Below are positions 18,871-28,453 of a DNA stretch of 64,000 nucleotides, one piece after another. The notes beneath the pieces are model-generated. The model saw nothing but the letters and a program-made list of their open reading frames with translations. It was not told the DNA's origin and ran no database searches. The stretch is from the NCBI RefSeq assembly GCF_016654005.1, contig NZ_JAEPWN010000005.1, positions 124,001 to 188,000 of the forward strand, given 5' to 3'. Positions within the stretch are counted from its first letter, which is position 1, and every line of letters begins with the position of its first letter. The DNA comes from Brevundimonas nasdae (lineage in GTDB: Bacteria > Pseudomonadota > Alphaproteobacteria > Caulobacterales > Caulobacteraceae). The position numbers and the translations under genes are program-made.

Positions 18871-19641
18871 CTAACGGATGAAATAGCCGTCAACCTTCCA
18901 GCCCGTCCGTTCATGCGTCAGCACGACAGTTTCCGATGCTGAAGCCTTGTCGCGGAAAGTGGTCCGATACTGAACGATGAGATAGTCGCCAGAAGGAAGT
19001 CCCGGCAAGGTCGAGGTGCGGGTGGCGTTTTCCTGAACACGGGTGACAACCGGCCCAACTGAAGCACGGACGGACTGAACGCTGGTGGCCCATCCGGCCT
19101 GCGTCAGCTGCGATCGAAACAACTGTCCCGCCGTACTCCAGCTTTCATTCCACTGCGCGTGATCCAGCAGCGTCACCCAGGCCAGAGCGGACGCTGGACC
19201 CTCCGGAGAAACAGAGCCAGCTTGCGCGGCTTGTGCCGGAACAGCCGGTTGCGGCGCCGGTGTGTGGGGGTTCGCGGCGTTCGTGAAAATCAACGCGGCG
19301 ATGGCAAACGATAGCATGATGACAAGCCCTCCTATCCACCAGACCAACGACTGGGACTGGTGATGATGCGTATCTCGTCTCACATCGTCAGGGGGCAGGC
19401 CTTCCCCCAATTTCATGTCTCCAAGAAATTTGGGCCGCTCATCTTCTATGTCCATCAGTCGCCGTGCGGCGGCGCGGCTGCTGGATACGCCAAGCTTCTG
19501 CCGGGCAGAACGCAGTCGTTCGTTCACCGTATGCACAGACAAGGCCAGATGGCTCGCGGCCGATTTGGCGTCATGCCCGCTGGCAAGCAGCCTCAAAGTC
19601 TCCTTTTCCCGCTCGCTCAAGCTCTGCAGCGCATCGTGCAT
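18871..19641 (-). CDS. Membrane-anchored LuxR-type HTH protein with extracytoplasmic DUF4019-like domain
   Basis: The 256-residue protein has three parts. Residues 1-62 form a LuxR/GerE DNA-binding domain (LSEREKETLRLLASG, SVHTVNERLRSARQKLGV). Residues about 99-120 form one transmembrane helix (WWIGGLVIMLSFAIAALIF). After a Pro/Ala linker, residues about 150-256 (AWVTLLDHAQWNESWSTAG to GWKVDGYFIR) resemble the DUF4019 domain. The DNA-binding part would be cytoplasmic and the C-terminal part periplasmic, making it a candidate one-component transmembrane regulator. No receiver domain is present. It is adjacent to dut-coaBC on the same strand with 62 bases between. Confidence 0.75.
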   Translation of the reverse strand: MHDALQSLSEREKETLRLLASGHDAKSAASHLALSVHTVNERLRSARQKLGVSSSRAAARRLMDIEDERPKFLGDMKLGEGLPPDDVRRDTHHHQSQSLVWWIGGLVIMLSFAIAALIFTNAANPHTPAPQPAVPAQAAQAGSVSPEGPASALAWVTLLDHAQWNESWSTAGQLFRSQLTQAGWATSVQSVRASVGPVVTRVQENATRTSTLPGLPSGDYLIVQYRTTFRDKASASETVVLTHERTGWKVDGYFIR

Positions 19642-19703
19642 GCCGGATCCCTAGTTCCGCGAGGCGATCTCCGCCAGGCCAATGGCAAGTGTTCAGCCTC
19701 TGC

Positions 19704-20162
19704 TTATCGCCCCGTCGAGCCGAACCCGCCCGCGCCGCGCGCGGTTTCGTCCAGTTCCTCGACCTCGACCCAGTCGGCGCGTTCGTGTTTGGCGATCACC
19801 AGCTGGGCGATGCGTTCACCGCGGCGGATGACGAAGGGTTCGGCGCCGATGTTGGCCAGGATCACGCCGCACTCGCCGCGATAGTCGCTGTCGATGGTGC
19901 CGGGGGCGTTGGGGCAGATGATGCCGTGCTTCAACGCCAGACCCGAACGGGCGCGGACCTGAGCCTCATAGCCCAACGGCAGAGCGATCTTCAGACCCGT
20001 GGGCACCAGAACCCGCTGGCCGGGCGCCAGGATCAGGGGCTGATCCTCGGGCACGGCGGCGCGCAGGTCCATGCCCGCCGATCCTGCCGTCTCATAGGCC
20101 GGCAGAGGCAGGCCTTCGGAGTGGGGCAGGCGCTGGATCTGGACGGCGGTGGGTTCGGTCAT
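19704..20162 (-). CDS. dut: dUTP diphosphatase
   Basis: dUTPase hydrolyses dUTP to dUMP, preventing uracil incorporation in DNA and supplying dTMP synthesis. All five trimeric dUTPase motifs are present in the 152 residues: [42 protein letters not shown] and the C-terminal [11 protein letters not shown]. The ATG overlaps the coaBC stop by four bases; a coaBC-dut pair is common in proteobacteria. Confidence 0.97.
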   Translation of the reverse strand: MTEPTAVQIQRLPHSEGLPLPAYETAGSAGMDLRAAVPEDQPLILAPGQRVLVPTGLKIALPLGYEAQVRARSGLALKHGIICPNAPGTIDSDYRGECGVILANIGAEPFVIRRGERIAQLVIAKHERADWVEVEELDETARGAGGFGSTGR

Positions 20163-21388
20163 TCGGGGCTCTTGAAGTGATCGGCGATGCGGGCGGCGAC
20201 GGCGCGGGCGATGGCGGATTTGGACTGACGCGGCCAGGTCTCGGTCCTGTCGGCGGTGACCAGCAGGACAGCGTTGCCGTCTGAGCCGAACACATCATCG
20301 GACACGTCATTGCCCAGGATCCAGTCGCAGCCCTTCCTCGACAGCTTGGCCCGCGCATTGGCCTCCAGATCGGTCGTCTCGGCGGCGAAGCCGATCACCA
20401 GGGCGGGGCGGTTCGGACCGGGGGCGGCGACGCCTTTAAGGATGTCGGGGTTCTCGATCAGAGCCAGGGTCGGCGGGCCGCCCGGCCCCTTCTTGATCTT
20501 GCCGCCCGCGATGATGTCCACGCGCCAGTCAGCGACGGCGGCGGACAGGACGGCGATGTCGGCGGGCAGCGCTTGCTGCGTCGCCGCCTGCATCTCCAGC
20601 GCGCTTTCCACATCCACCCGCGTCACGCCGGGAGGGGCGCCCAGGGCCGTCGGGCCGGACACCAGGGTCACATCTGCGCCCAACTCAGCCAGGGCGGCGG
20701 CGATGGCGTAGCCCTGTTTGCCGCTGGAGCGGTTGGTCAGGCCCCGCACCGGGTCAATGGGCTCGAAGGTCGGCCCAGCCGTGACCACGGCCTTTCTGCC
20801 CGCCAGGGGCCGCCCGGCGGCGCCCGCCATCAGGCCGATGATGGCGTTCAGAATGGCTGCAGGTTCCGCCATGCGTCCGGGCCCGTATTCGCCACAGGCC
20901 ATCTCGCCGTCGTCCGGCCCCACGACCGCGACGCCGTGGAAGCCGTCGAAGGCCTTCAGCCGCTCGACATTGGCCTGCACGGCCGGATGCAGCCACATCC
21001 GCACATTCATGGCCGGGGCCAGCAGCACCCGCTTGTCCGTGGCGATCAGGGTGGTGGAGGCCAGATCATCGGCCAGACCGTTCGCCGCCTTGGCGATCAG
21101 GCCCGCCGTCGCCGGGGCCACGACCACCAGATCGGCCCAGCGCGACAGCTCGATATGGCCCATGGTGGTTTCTTCTTCCGGGTGGAACAGGCCCGACCGC
21201 ACCGGATGGCCGCTCAGCGCCGCCAGCGACAAGGGCGTGACGAACTCGGCCCCCGATTCCGTCAGGATCACCCGCGTCTGACCGCCCGCCTTGGCGATCA
21301 GCCTGACAAGCTCCAGCGACTTGTAGGCCGCGATGCCGCCGCCGACGATCAACAGCACCTTACGATTGCTCAGGGGGCGTATGTCCAT
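20159..21388 (-). CDS. coaBC: Bifunctional phosphopantothenoylcysteine decarboxylase / phosphopantothenate-cysteine ligase
   Basis: CoaBC performs two consecutive steps of coenzyme A synthesis, joining cysteine to 4'-phosphopantothenate and decarboxylating the product with FMN. The 409-residue protein has the N-terminal CoaC flavodomain ([43 protein letters not shown] with its active-site Cys) and the C-terminal CoaB domain from about residue 190 ([36 protein letters not shown]). It is followed by dut with a four-base overlap. It is divergent from the toxin-like lipoprotein gene. Confidence 0.96.
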   Translation of the reverse strand: MDIRPLSNRKVLLIVGGGIAAYKSLELVRLIAKAGGQTRVILTESGAEFVTPLSLAALSGHPVRSGLFHPEEETTMGHIELSRWADLVVVAPATAGLIAKAANGLADDLASTTLIATDKRVLLAPAMNVRMWLHPAVQANVERLKAFDGFHGVAVVGPDDGEMACGEYGPGRMAEPAAILNAIIGLMAGAAGRPLAGRKAVVTAGPTFEPIDPVRGLTNRSSGKQGYAIAAALAELGADVTLVSGPTALGAPPGVTRVDVESALEMQAATQQALPADIAVLSAAVADWRVDIIAGGKIKKGPGGPPTLALIENPDILKGVAAPGPNRPALVIGFAAETTDLEANARAKLSRKGCDWILGNDVSDDVFGSDGNAVLLVTADRTETWPRQSKSAIARAVAARIADHFKSPE

Positions 21389-21496
21389 GGGTTCGGTTTA
21401 GCCCCGTCGCATGACGCGGTCGAGACGTGAGACCGAGAGATTGTCCCGGCCACAAGGTTGTGTTTACCTCGCGCCATACGCGCATTCGCAGGGGGA

Positions 21497-22009
21497 ATGA
21501 TGACCACGCTGACCAAGGGGCTCGCCGCCCTCGCCGCACTGGGCCTGATGGGCCTGGCCGGATGTGACCGCCCCTCGGCGGTGGAGACACGCGACCGCAC
21601 TGCTGACGCCCAGCCACAGGCCCTGACTTCTGCGGCGCCGGTCGAGGCGGACGCCGTCCCAGCCGCCAAGCCCGTCCTGACCGCCAATCGGCGCGAGACG
21701 ACGGACGACAAGATCGCCCGCCTCTATGCCCGCAACGGCGCCGACTTCAACGCCAAGTCCGCCGAAGACTATCTGGACAAGGTCACCACCTTCACCACCC
21801 GGCCGCCGCGAGACGCCGAGACCGTCAAACGGCCCAATGGCGACACCCTGATCTATCAGGCCTCGACCAACACCTTCGCCGTGGTGGCGCGCAACGGCGC
21901 CCCGCGCACCATGTTCAAGCCCACGACGGGCGCCGACTATTGGGCCGAACAGAAGGCGGCGGCCCCGACCTTCGGCCAGAGGCCGCAATCGACGGGCGCC
22001 GCCGACTGA
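21497..22009 (+). CDS. Lipoprotein with a C-terminal polymorphic-toxin-like domain
   Basis: The 170-residue protein has a lipoprotein signal (ALAALGLMGLAGC, Cys23) and an Ala/Pro linker to about residue 65. Residues about 72-155 (LYARNGADFNAKSAEDYL, RPNGDTLIYQASTNTFAVV, GAPRTMFKPTTGADYW) follow the pattern that I know from C-terminal tips of polymorphic and contact-dependent toxins of the BECR RNase type (KHG-x-FG, RxNGD, NxFAV, TxFKP). The histidine expected before the first Gly is Asn here (ARNGADF), so activity may be lost. Two ATG codons are adjacent (21497 and 21500); the second has better spacing from AGGGGG. No immunity gene is evident; the HAD gene follows. Confidence 0.65.
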   Translation: MMTTLTKGLAALAALGLMGLAGCDRPSAVETRDRTADAQPQALTSAAPVEADAVPAAKPVLTANRRETTDDKIARLYARNGADFNAKSAEDYLDKVTTFTTRPPRDAETVKRPNGDTLIYQASTNTFAVVARNGAPRTMFKPTTGADYWAEQKAAAPTFGQRPQSTGAAD

Positions 22010-22044
22010 TATACAGGGCGGGTTCGACGAAGGATCCCGCCCGC

Positions 22045-22902
22045 ATGGCCGACACCGACAAGACCCCGCTGCTGAAGACCGCCCTGATCTATGATTTCGA
22101 CGGAACGCTGGCGCGCGGCAATATGCAGGAGGTCAGCTTCATCCCCTCGGTGGGCGTGGACATCGGCGCCTTCTGGGAAGAGGCCGAGCGCCTGACCAAA
22201 CAGGCCGACGGCGACGGCATCCTGATGTACATGCAGCTGATGCTGCATCACGCCCGTCAGAACGGCGCCCCGGTGACGCGCGAGACGCTGCGCCAGCACG
22301 GTGAGGCGGTGGCTCTGTTCGAGGGCCTGAAAGACCTCAGTTGGTTCGACCGGATCAACGCCTTCGGCGCCCGCTACGGCCTGGAGATCGAGCACTACAT
22401 CATCTCCGCCGGGCTGGAGGAGATGATCGAGGGCACGCCGATCCGCCCCGCCCTGAAGCACGTCTTCGCCTCTCACTACGTCTATAATGAGCAGGGCGAG
22501 GCCGCCTGGCCTGCCGTGGGCGTCAACTACACCACCAAGACCCAGTACCTGTTCCGCATCAACAAGGGCGTGAACAACCATTGGGAGCATGAGCGGATCA
22601 ACCACTTCATTCCCGACGACGAGCGCCCGGTGCCGTTCGAGCGGATGATCTTCATCGGCGACGGCGACACCGACGTTCCGACCATGAAGATGATGCACAC
22701 CAAGGGCGGCTTCTCCATCGCCGTCTATGACCCGCGCTCGAACGAAAAGGACCAGAAGAAGGTCTATTCCCTGATCTCGGAAGACCGGGTGAACTTCGTC
22801 GCCGCCGCAGACTACCGCGAGGGTTCGGCCCTGGACCTGATCGTCAAGGGATTGGTCGGCCGCATCGCCATCAATGCCGGGACCATGCCCGCCGGCTTCT
22901 AG
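22045..22902 (+). CDS. HAD-superfamily phosphatase-like protein
   Basis: The 285-residue protein has HAD motif I (IYDFDGTLARGN, nucleophile Asp) at its N-terminus and motifs III/IV near residue 215-230 (MIFIGDGDTDVPTMKMM). The long insert between them would form a cap domain (FIPSVGVDIGAFWEEAERL, IEHYIISAGLEEMIEGTPI). Members are phosphatases for small metabolites; the substrate is unknown. I start it at ATG 22045, after the previous stop, because the longer open frame overlaps the upstream lipoprotein gene. It converges with the PilZ gene with a four-base overlap. Confidence 0.8.
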   Translation: MADTDKTPLLKTALIYDFDGTLARGNMQEVSFIPSVGVDIGAFWEEAERLTKQADGDGILMYMQLMLHHARQNGAPVTRETLRQHGEAVALFEGLKDLSWFDRINAFGARYGLEIEHYIISAGLEEMIEGTPIRPALKHVFASHYVYNEQGEAAWPAVGVNYTTKTQYLFRINKGVNNHWEHERINHFIPDDERPVPFERMIFIGDGDTDVPTMKMMHTKGGFSIAVYDPRSNEKDQKKVYSLISEDRVNFVAAADYREGSALDLIVKGLVGRIAINAGTMPAGF

Positions 22903-23252
22903 ACCCCGCCGGCCCGCAGCCAGGCGTCGCGGGCGCCAGCCATGCGCGCCGGAACCAGTCCGCGCAGGGAGACGGCCCCGGTCTGGCGCAGGCCCGCCTC
23001 CTGCCGCCTCTGCCAGACCACCACGGCGGAATAGGCCACGCCGTCCGCCACATCGATGACGGCGACCTCGGGCGGCAGGGTTGTCCCCCGGTCCAGACGC
23101 AGCTTCATGCCCCCGTCCGACAGGTCAACGATGATGCAGGCCATCTCCACGCTTGGCGCAGACACCACGCCTGGGACATTGACCAGTTTGCGCGGGTTTA
23201 GACGCCGATCAGCGCGAGCCGTTTTCCCGCGCCCGAATTTCAACCCGAACAA
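22899..23252 (-). CDS. PilZ domain protein, candidate c-di-GMP binder
   Basis: This 117-residue single-domain protein has both c-di-GMP-contacting motifs: R17-x3-R21 (RRLNPRK) and D43-x-S45-x2-G48 (DLSDGGMKL). The middle segment DVADGVAYSAVVVWQRRQEAGLRQTGAVSLRG matches the strand pattern of PilZ barrels. Such stand-alone PilZ proteins act as c-di-GMP receptors for motility or surface attachment; the partner is unknown. It is the last gene of a minus-strand run that starts with the GGCT-like or ferredoxin gene. Confidence 0.85.
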   Translation of the reverse strand: MFGLKFGRGKTARADRRLNPRKLVNVPGVVSAPSVEMACIIVDLSDGGMKLRLDRGTTLPPEVAVIDVADGVAYSAVVVWQRRQEAGLRQTGAVSLRGLVPARMAGARDAWLRAGGV

Positions 23253-23270
23253 ACCACATACTCTGAAACG

Positions 23271-24074
23271 CTACAGACGGCCGGTAATGGCGACCGGATG
23301 TCGTTCAGGGTCAAGCGTGGCCGTGAAATCAGCCGCTATTCCGCCGTCCATCATGTGCCGGGTCAACCGCTCATAGAAGCGGATGAAATCAGAGATGGCG
23401 GCGCGGTATTCAGGCGACAGCGTCGGCACGCCCAAAAGCCCGGCCTCCTGCTCGCTGCGCCAGTCCAGCACGCGGGCGAAGTCGGGGGCGCGCAGGAAGA
23501 TCAACCTATCCAGACGCGTGGTCAGGTCCGCATAGGCCCCGGCCAGTCCATCATTGATTTCACGCCGCCAGCGGCCGTCGGCGTCGCGTGTCCGCTCCAG
23601 TTCATTGACGGGCGACGCCAACATCGCCTGCGTCTGGGCTTGAGCGCCCAGGCACCAGCCTTCCAGAATGATCGCAGCGGGACGTCCCTGACACACCGGC
23701 CAGTCGGCTTCGGGTTTCCGGTCGTCCGCCAGCTTGTCAAAGCGCGGCAGGGGCGTGGCGTCGCCTGGCCCGGCGCTTCGCAACCGATCCAGCACCCGGT
23801 TCAACAGGCCCAGATCATGGGTGCCCGGCGGGCCGCGGGTAGCGAACAGCGGATGGACATCCCTCGCCAGCGCCTGACGTTCGGCCTTGGTCAGATAGAC
23901 GTCGTCCAGCGACAGGGCCGCGCAGCCGAACTGTTCGGCGATGGCATGAGCCAAGGTCGACTTGCCCGAGCCCTGCGACCCGGCGATGCCCAGAATGGGC
24001 GGCGGCGCATCCGCGTCCGCCTGTTCGATCCAGCGACCGATGGTCTGGACTAACCCGGGATCGACCCGGGTCAT
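23271..24074 (-). CDS. Glycerate kinase (D-glycerate 3-kinase type, P-loop)
   Basis: The 267-residue protein has a Walker A motif GSQGSGKST (residues 32-40), a Walker-B-like LSLDDVYLT, and HPLFATRGPPGTHDLGLL with PRFDKLADDRKPEADWP, which characterise the plant/yeast-type D-glycerate 3-kinase family related to uridine and pantothenate kinases. It would phosphorylate D-glycerate to 3-phosphoglycerate. It follows the ferredoxin gene with essentially no gap, so the two are likely cotranscribed, though no functional link is obvious. Confidence 0.85.
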   Translation of the reverse strand: MTRVDPGLVQTIGRWIEQADADAPPPILGIAGSQGSGKSTLAHAIAEQFGCAALSLDDVYLTKAERQALARDVHPLFATRGPPGTHDLGLLNRVLDRLRSAGPGDATPLPRFDKLADDRKPEADWPVCQGRPAAIILEGWCLGAQAQTQAMLASPVNELERTRDADGRWRREINDGLAGAYADLTTRLDRLIFLRAPDFARVLDWRSEQEAGLLGVPTLSPEYRAAISDFIRFYERLTRHMMDGGIAADFTATLDPERHPVAITGRL

Positions 24075-24075
24075 G

Positions 24076-24405
<330 letters not shown>

Positions 24406-24433
24406 CTAACACAGGTTGAATGCGCGGCGTAGA

Positions 24434-24772
24434 TCAGGCCGCAATATAAACCCAGGCTTCAAGCCCGGACGCCAGCTTCACGCTGACACGACGATAGTCG
24501 TCGACCTCATAGGCATCAGCGGCGACCAGTTCGTCTTCGGTTATCCGAAAGACCGTGCCGTCGATCCTGTCCGCTGGATCGTTGCTGGCCCTCACGATGG
24601 GATGGTGCGTCAGCCCGCTTTCAGCGACCACTTCAGGGTCTGTGATCTCGACCAGCGACCTAACATACCCGACAAGTTGATCGACCGTTCCCTCCAGCAG
24701 GCGACCAAAATTGGCCGTCTGCACCGCCGGATCCTGCAACGTCCCATAGGAGAACAACAGAACCGCAGGCAC
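24434..24772 (-). CDS. Gamma-glutamylcyclotransferase-like (AIG2-like) protein
   Basis: The 112-residue protein shows the GGCT/AIG2 fold markers: LFSYGTLQDPAVQ at the N-terminus (nucleotide- or substrate-binding YGTL loop), a DGTVFRITEDELVAADAYE segment with the putative catalytic Glu, and YRRVSVKLASGLEAWVYIA. The natural substrate of bacterial members is often unknown. It sits between sdhB and the ferredoxin gene on the same strand with short gaps of about 20 and 37 bases. Confidence 0.85.
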   Translation of the reverse strand: MPAVLLFSYGTLQDPAVQTANFGRLLEGTVDQLVGYVRSLVEITDPEVVAESGLTHHPIVRASNDPADRIDGTVFRITEDELVAADAYEVDDYRRVSVKLASGLEAWVYIAA

Positions 24773-24792
24773 GGAGGAAACGGGTGAAACGA

Positions 24793-25590
24793 TCAGGCCG
24801 CCTGCTTCTTGCGGCTGGGCGCGACCATCAGCTTCTTGGTCTCGGCGATGGCCTTGGCCGGGTTCAGACCCTTGGGGCAGACCTGGGCGCAGTTCATGAT
24901 CGTGTGGCAGCGATAGAGCTTGAAGGGGTCTTCAAGGTCGTCGAGGCGCTTCTGGGTCGCGTCGTCGCGGCTGTCGGAAATCCAGCGGTAGGATTGCAGC
25001 AGCGCCGCCGGACCGAGGTATTCTTCCTGGTTCCACCAGTAGCTGGGGCAGGAGGTCGAGCAGCAGGCGCACAGGATGCACTCGTACAGGCCGTCCAGCT
25101 TCTCGCGCTCGGCCGGGGTCTGCAGGCGTTCCTTCTCAGGGTCCGGCTCATCCGATTGCAGATAGGGCTGGATCGAGTCGTACTGGGCGTAGAACAGGCT
25201 CAGGTCCGTCACCAGGTCCTTGACCACCGGCTGGTGCGGCAGGGGGGCGATGGTGATGTTGTGCGACGAGCATTCGTCCCAGCCCTTGGTGCAGGCCAGG
25301 GTGTTGCGCCCGTCGATGTTCATCGAGCAGGAGCCGCAGATGCCTTCGCGGCACGAGCGACGGAACGACAGGGTCGGGTCGATCGTGTTCTTGATGTGGA
25401 TCAGGGCGTCCAGCAACATCGGGCCGTGGTCGCTGGTCGGCACCTCATAGGTGTCCCAGCGCGGATCGGCGTCGACCTCGGGGTCGTAACGATAGACCTT
25501 GTAGGTCTTGACGTCCTTGGAGCCCGGCGCGGCCTTGTGGACCTTGCCCTTGGCGGGCTTGGAGCCCTTGGGGAGTGTGAGCTGAACCAT
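24793..25590 (-). CDS. sdhB: Succinate dehydrogenase iron-sulphur subunit
   Basis: SdhB carries three clusters moving electrons from SdhA FAD to ubiquinone. The 265-residue protein has the [2Fe-2S] motif [15 protein letters not shown], the [4Fe-4S] motif [16 protein letters not shown] and the [3Fe-4S]/[4Fe-4S] motif [17 protein letters not shown]. An N-terminal Lys-rich extension ([23 protein letters not shown]) is typical of the alphaproteobacterial and mitochondrial branch. It is the last gene of sdhCDAB, two bases after sdhA. Confidence 0.98.
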   Translation of the reverse strand: MVQLTLPKGSKPAKGKVHKAAPGSKDVKTYKVYRYDPEVDADPRWDTYEVPTSDHGPMLLDALIHIKNTIDPTLSFRRSCREGICGSCSMNIDGRNTLACTKGWDECSSHNITIAPLPHQPVVKDLVTDLSLFYAQYDSIQPYLQSDEPDPEKERLQTPAEREKLDGLYECILCACCSTSCPSYWWNQEEYLGPAALLQSYRWISDSRDDATQKRLDDLEDPFKLYRCHTIMNCAQVCPKGLNPAKAIAETKKLMVAPSRKKQAA

Positions 25591-25591
25591 C

Positions 25592-27376
25592 TTAGTAAAC
25601 CCGCGCCTTGGGCTCGATGTACGAGACTTCGTCGGTCATGGTGTAGTTGTGCACGGGGCGATAGTCGATCTGGACGTTCTCGCCCGGACGCTTCCACGCC
25701 AGAGTGTGCTTCATCCAGTTGACATCGTCGCGGTCCGGATAGTCCTCGCGGGCGTGGGCGCCGCGCGATTCCGTGCGGTTCAGGCCGCCCTCGATGGTGA
25801 CCACGGCCTGAGCGATCAGGTTGTCGTACTCCAGCGTCTCCATCAGGTCCGTGTTCCAGATCAGGCCGCGATCCGTGGTCTTGATGTCCGAACCCGCCGC
25901 GTCGATGGCGCGCAGCTTCTGGACGCCTTCCTCCAGCGTCTTGCCGGTGCGGAAGACGGCGGCGTCGGCCTGCATCGCCTGCTGCATCGACAGACGCAGT
26001 TCAGCGGTCGGGGTCGAGCCGTTGGCGTTGCGGAAGCGGTCCAGGCGCGCCAGGTGGGCGTCGGTCTGGGCCTTGGAGGCCGACGGCACGGCCGAGTTCT
26101 TGTCCACCACCTCGCCGCAGCGCAGGCCGACGGCGCGGCCGAACACCACCAGGTCGGTCAGGGAGTTGGAGCCCAGGCGGTTGGCGCCGTGAACCGAGAC
26201 GCAGGCCGCTTCGCCCACGGCCATCAGGCCCGGAACCACGCTGTCGGGGTTGCCGTCGCGCAGGGTCAGAACCTCGCCGTGATAGTTCGTCGGGATGCCG
26301 CCCATATTGTAGTGGACGGTCGGCAGGACCGGGATCGGCTCCTTGGTCACATCGACCCCGGCGAAGATCTTGGCGCTTTCCGAAATGCCCGGCAGGCGGG
26401 CGTGCAGGATCTTGGGATCCAGGTGATCCAGGTGCAGGAAGATGTGGTCCTTGTTCGGGCCCACGCCGCGGCCTTCGCGGATTTCGATGGTCATGGAGCG
26501 GCTGACCATGTCGCGCGGGGCCAGGTCCTTCACGGTCGGCGCATAGCGCTCCATGAAGCGTTCGCCTTCCGAGTTGGTCAGATATCCGCCTTCACCGCGT
26601 GCGCCCTCGGTGATCAGGCAGCCGGCGCCGTAGATGCCGGTCGGGTGGAACTGGACGAACTCCATGTCCTGCAGCGGCAGACCGGCGCGCAGCACCATGG
26701 CGTTGCCGTCGCCGGTGCAGGTGTGGGCCGAGGTGGCGCTGAAGTAGGCGCGGCCGTAACCGCCCGTGGCCAGAACCACCATCTTGGCGCGGAACTGGTG
26801 CAGTTGGCCCGTGTCGAGCTGAAGCGCGGTGACGCCGGTGCAGGCGCCGTCCTGCATGATCAGGTCCAGCGCGAAATATTCGACGAAGAACTTCACCTCG
26901 CGACGGACCGACTGGCCGTACAGGGTGTGCAGGATGGCATGGCCGGTGCGGTCGGCGGCGGCGCAGGTGCGCTGCACCGGGCCTTCGCCGAAGTTGCGGG
27001 TCATGCCGCCAAAGGCGCGCTGATAGATCTTGCCTTCATCGGTGCGGCTGAAAGGCACGCCCCAGTGCTCCAGCTCGTAAACGGCCTTGGGCGCGTTGCG
27101 GACCAGATATTCGATGGAGTCCTGGTCGCCCAGCCAGTCCGACCCCTTGACGGTGTCGTACATGTGCCATTGCCAGCTGTCCTCGCCCATGTTGCCGAGC
27201 GAGGCGGAGATGCCGCCTTGCGCCGCGACGGTGTGGCTCCGTGTGGGGAAGACCTTGGTCACGCAGGCGACCTTCAGCCCCTGCTGCGCGGCGCCCAGCG
27301 CGGCGCGCAGGCCCGAGCCGCCGGCGCCGACGACGACGACGTCGTACTCGTGGTCGATAAGTTCGTAAGCAGCCAT
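25592..27376 (-). CDS. sdhA: Succinate dehydrogenase flavoprotein subunit
   Basis: SdhA oxidises succinate to fumarate in the TCA cycle and complex II. The 594-residue protein has the FAD-binding [15 protein letters not shown], the covalent-FAD histidine His48 in [10 protein letters not shown], and the substrate loop [21 protein letters not shown] followed by the fumarate-reductase/succinate-dehydrogenase C-terminal domain ending [12 protein letters not shown]. Gene order and 7-base spacing place it in the sdhCDAB operon. Confidence 0.98.
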   Translation of the reverse strand: MAAYELIDHEYDVVVVGAGGSGLRAALGAAQQGLKVACVTKVFPTRSHTVAAQGGISASLGNMGEDSWQWHMYDTVKGSDWLGDQDSIEYLVRNAPKAVYELEHWGVPFSRTDEGKIYQRAFGGMTRNFGEGPVQRTCAAADRTGHAILHTLYGQSVRREVKFFVEYFALDLIMQDGACTGVTALQLDTGQLHQFRAKMVVLATGGYGRAYFSATSAHTCTGDGNAMVLRAGLPLQDMEFVQFHPTGIYGAGCLITEGARGEGGYLTNSEGERFMERYAPTVKDLAPRDMVSRSMTIEIREGRGVGPNKDHIFLHLDHLDPKILHARLPGISESAKIFAGVDVTKEPIPVLPTVHYNMGGIPTNYHGEVLTLRDGNPDSVVPGLMAVGEAACVSVHGANRLGSNSLTDLVVFGRAVGLRCGEVVDKNSAVPSASKAQTDAHLARLDRFRNANGSTPTAELRLSMQQAMQADAAVFRTGKTLEEGVQKLRAIDAAGSDIKTTDRGLIWNTDLMETLEYDNLIAQAVVTIEGGLNRTESRGAHAREDYPDRDDVNWMKHTLAWKRPGENVQIDYRPVHNYTMTDEVSYIEPKARVY

Positions 27377-27383
27377 TACCAGA

Positions 27384-27788
27384 TCAGGCTCCGAAGCCGG
27401 CAGGCAGCGGCGCGGAACCCAGCGCCAGCCGCGTGATGAAGAAGATGCTGGCCGCCGCCAGCACCAGGCAAACCAGGTTCAGCACGGCGATCAGCGCCGC
27501 CTTGGTGCCCGGCTTATGGATGTAGTCTTCGATGATGACCTTCCAGGCCAGGCTGGCGAAGCCGAAGAAGACCACCGCCGTCAGACCCAGCAGCACGGCG
27601 TTCAGGCCGTTGGCGAACCAGGCCAGCACGACCTCATAGGAGGCGCCCGCAAGGGTGAAGGCCGTCGAGGCCAGCCACAGGCCCAGCGGGATCAGGGCCA
27701 GCAGGGCGACGCGTTCGGTCGCCCACTCGCCGGCGCCGTGGCGCTCAGAAACCTTGACGTTGTTCTTGAACTTGGCGGCGTCGCTCAC
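27384..27788 (-). CDS. sdhD: Succinate dehydrogenase membrane anchor subunit SdhD
   Basis: The 134-residue protein has three transmembrane helices (about 24-50, 58-82 and 97-120) and the [23 protein letters not shown] segment that begins alphaproteobacterial SdhD proteins. [16 protein letters not shown] is the loop with a haem- or quinone-proximal Asp-Tyr. It overlaps sdhC by four bases and, with SdhC, anchors SdhAB and binds haem b and ubiquinone. Confidence 0.93.
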   Translation of the reverse strand: MSDAAKFKNNVKVSERHGAGEWATERVALLALIPLGLWLASTAFTLAGASYEVVLAWFANGLNAVLLGLTAVVFFGFASLAWKVIIEDYIHKPGTKAALIAVLNLVCLVLAAASIFFITRLALGSAPLPAGFGA

Positions 27789-28249
27789 AGCGAGACCCTC
27801 CCGGCAGCGAACAGAACGACCCAGAACAGCACGGCCAGGGGCACAGGCGCCCAGACCGCGATATTGGACAACAGATTGGCCGACTTCAGCGTCAGGCCCG
27901 CCCCTGTGTCATTGGTCAGGTGGCGCGCGCCGTTCAGAATGAAGGAGAACAGCACCACCGTGAGACCGAAGCCGACGAACAGACCCAGCGGCGATCCCGC
28001 CAGATCAAGGAAGCAGGCGTAGTGCTCAGGCCCGAAGGCCAGGACGCCCAGCCAGCCCACCAGGATCACCAGACCGACGCTGGCGGCGATGATCGTGGCG
28101 CGGAACAGGATCGAGGCCGTCATGGTGACGTGCCAGCGCCAGACTTCCATGTGCGGGGACAGCGGGGTGACGTGACCGTTCGGCTGGGTGACGAAACGAC
28201 CGGTCCGGTCGCCTGTCGCCCCCCCCTTGGTCGGGCTAGGCTGAGTCAT
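27785..28249 (-). CDS. sdhC: Succinate dehydrogenase cytochrome b556 subunit SdhC
   Basis: The protein of 154 residues contains the SdhC signature SPHMEVWRWHVTMTASILFRAT (quinone-site Ser and Arg) followed by three hydrophobic helices and an FILNGARHLTNDTG segment with the haem-ligand His. I chose the ATG giving MTQPSPTKG; a second ATG five codons upstream is possible. It is the first gene of the operon; the 200 bases upstream up to the divergent hypothetical gene should hold the promoter, where I recognise no operator. Confidence 0.92.
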   Translation of the reverse strand: MTQPSPTKGGATGDRTGRFVTQPNGHVTPLSPHMEVWRWHVTMTASILFRATIIAASVGLVILVGWLGVLAFGPEHYACFLDLAGSPLGLFVGFGLTVVLFSFILNGARHLTNDTGAGLTLKSANLLSNIAVWAPVPLAVLFWVVLFAAGRVSL

Positions 28250-28453
28250 GCGAATCGTTCTCAAAAGCGAATGAATTCAAACGCCGTGTGCGGTTGCGAA
28301 GGCTTTTGTGACCCCAAGGCGGCGGTGTCAACAAACGGCGTCAACAAGTGTTGCAATGTGTCCTGCGCGAACCGTCCGTCACACCCGATCACGATTGCGC
28401 GCTTTGCAATCCGAGACTTTGCGCCTCGGGCCGGGGTTTGGCAGGGTAAGCCC

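Noticed and set aside
25649..27436. 595-codon plus-strand frame opposite sdhA
   Set aside because: The minus strand carries a full-length SdhA with FAD and active-site motifs.
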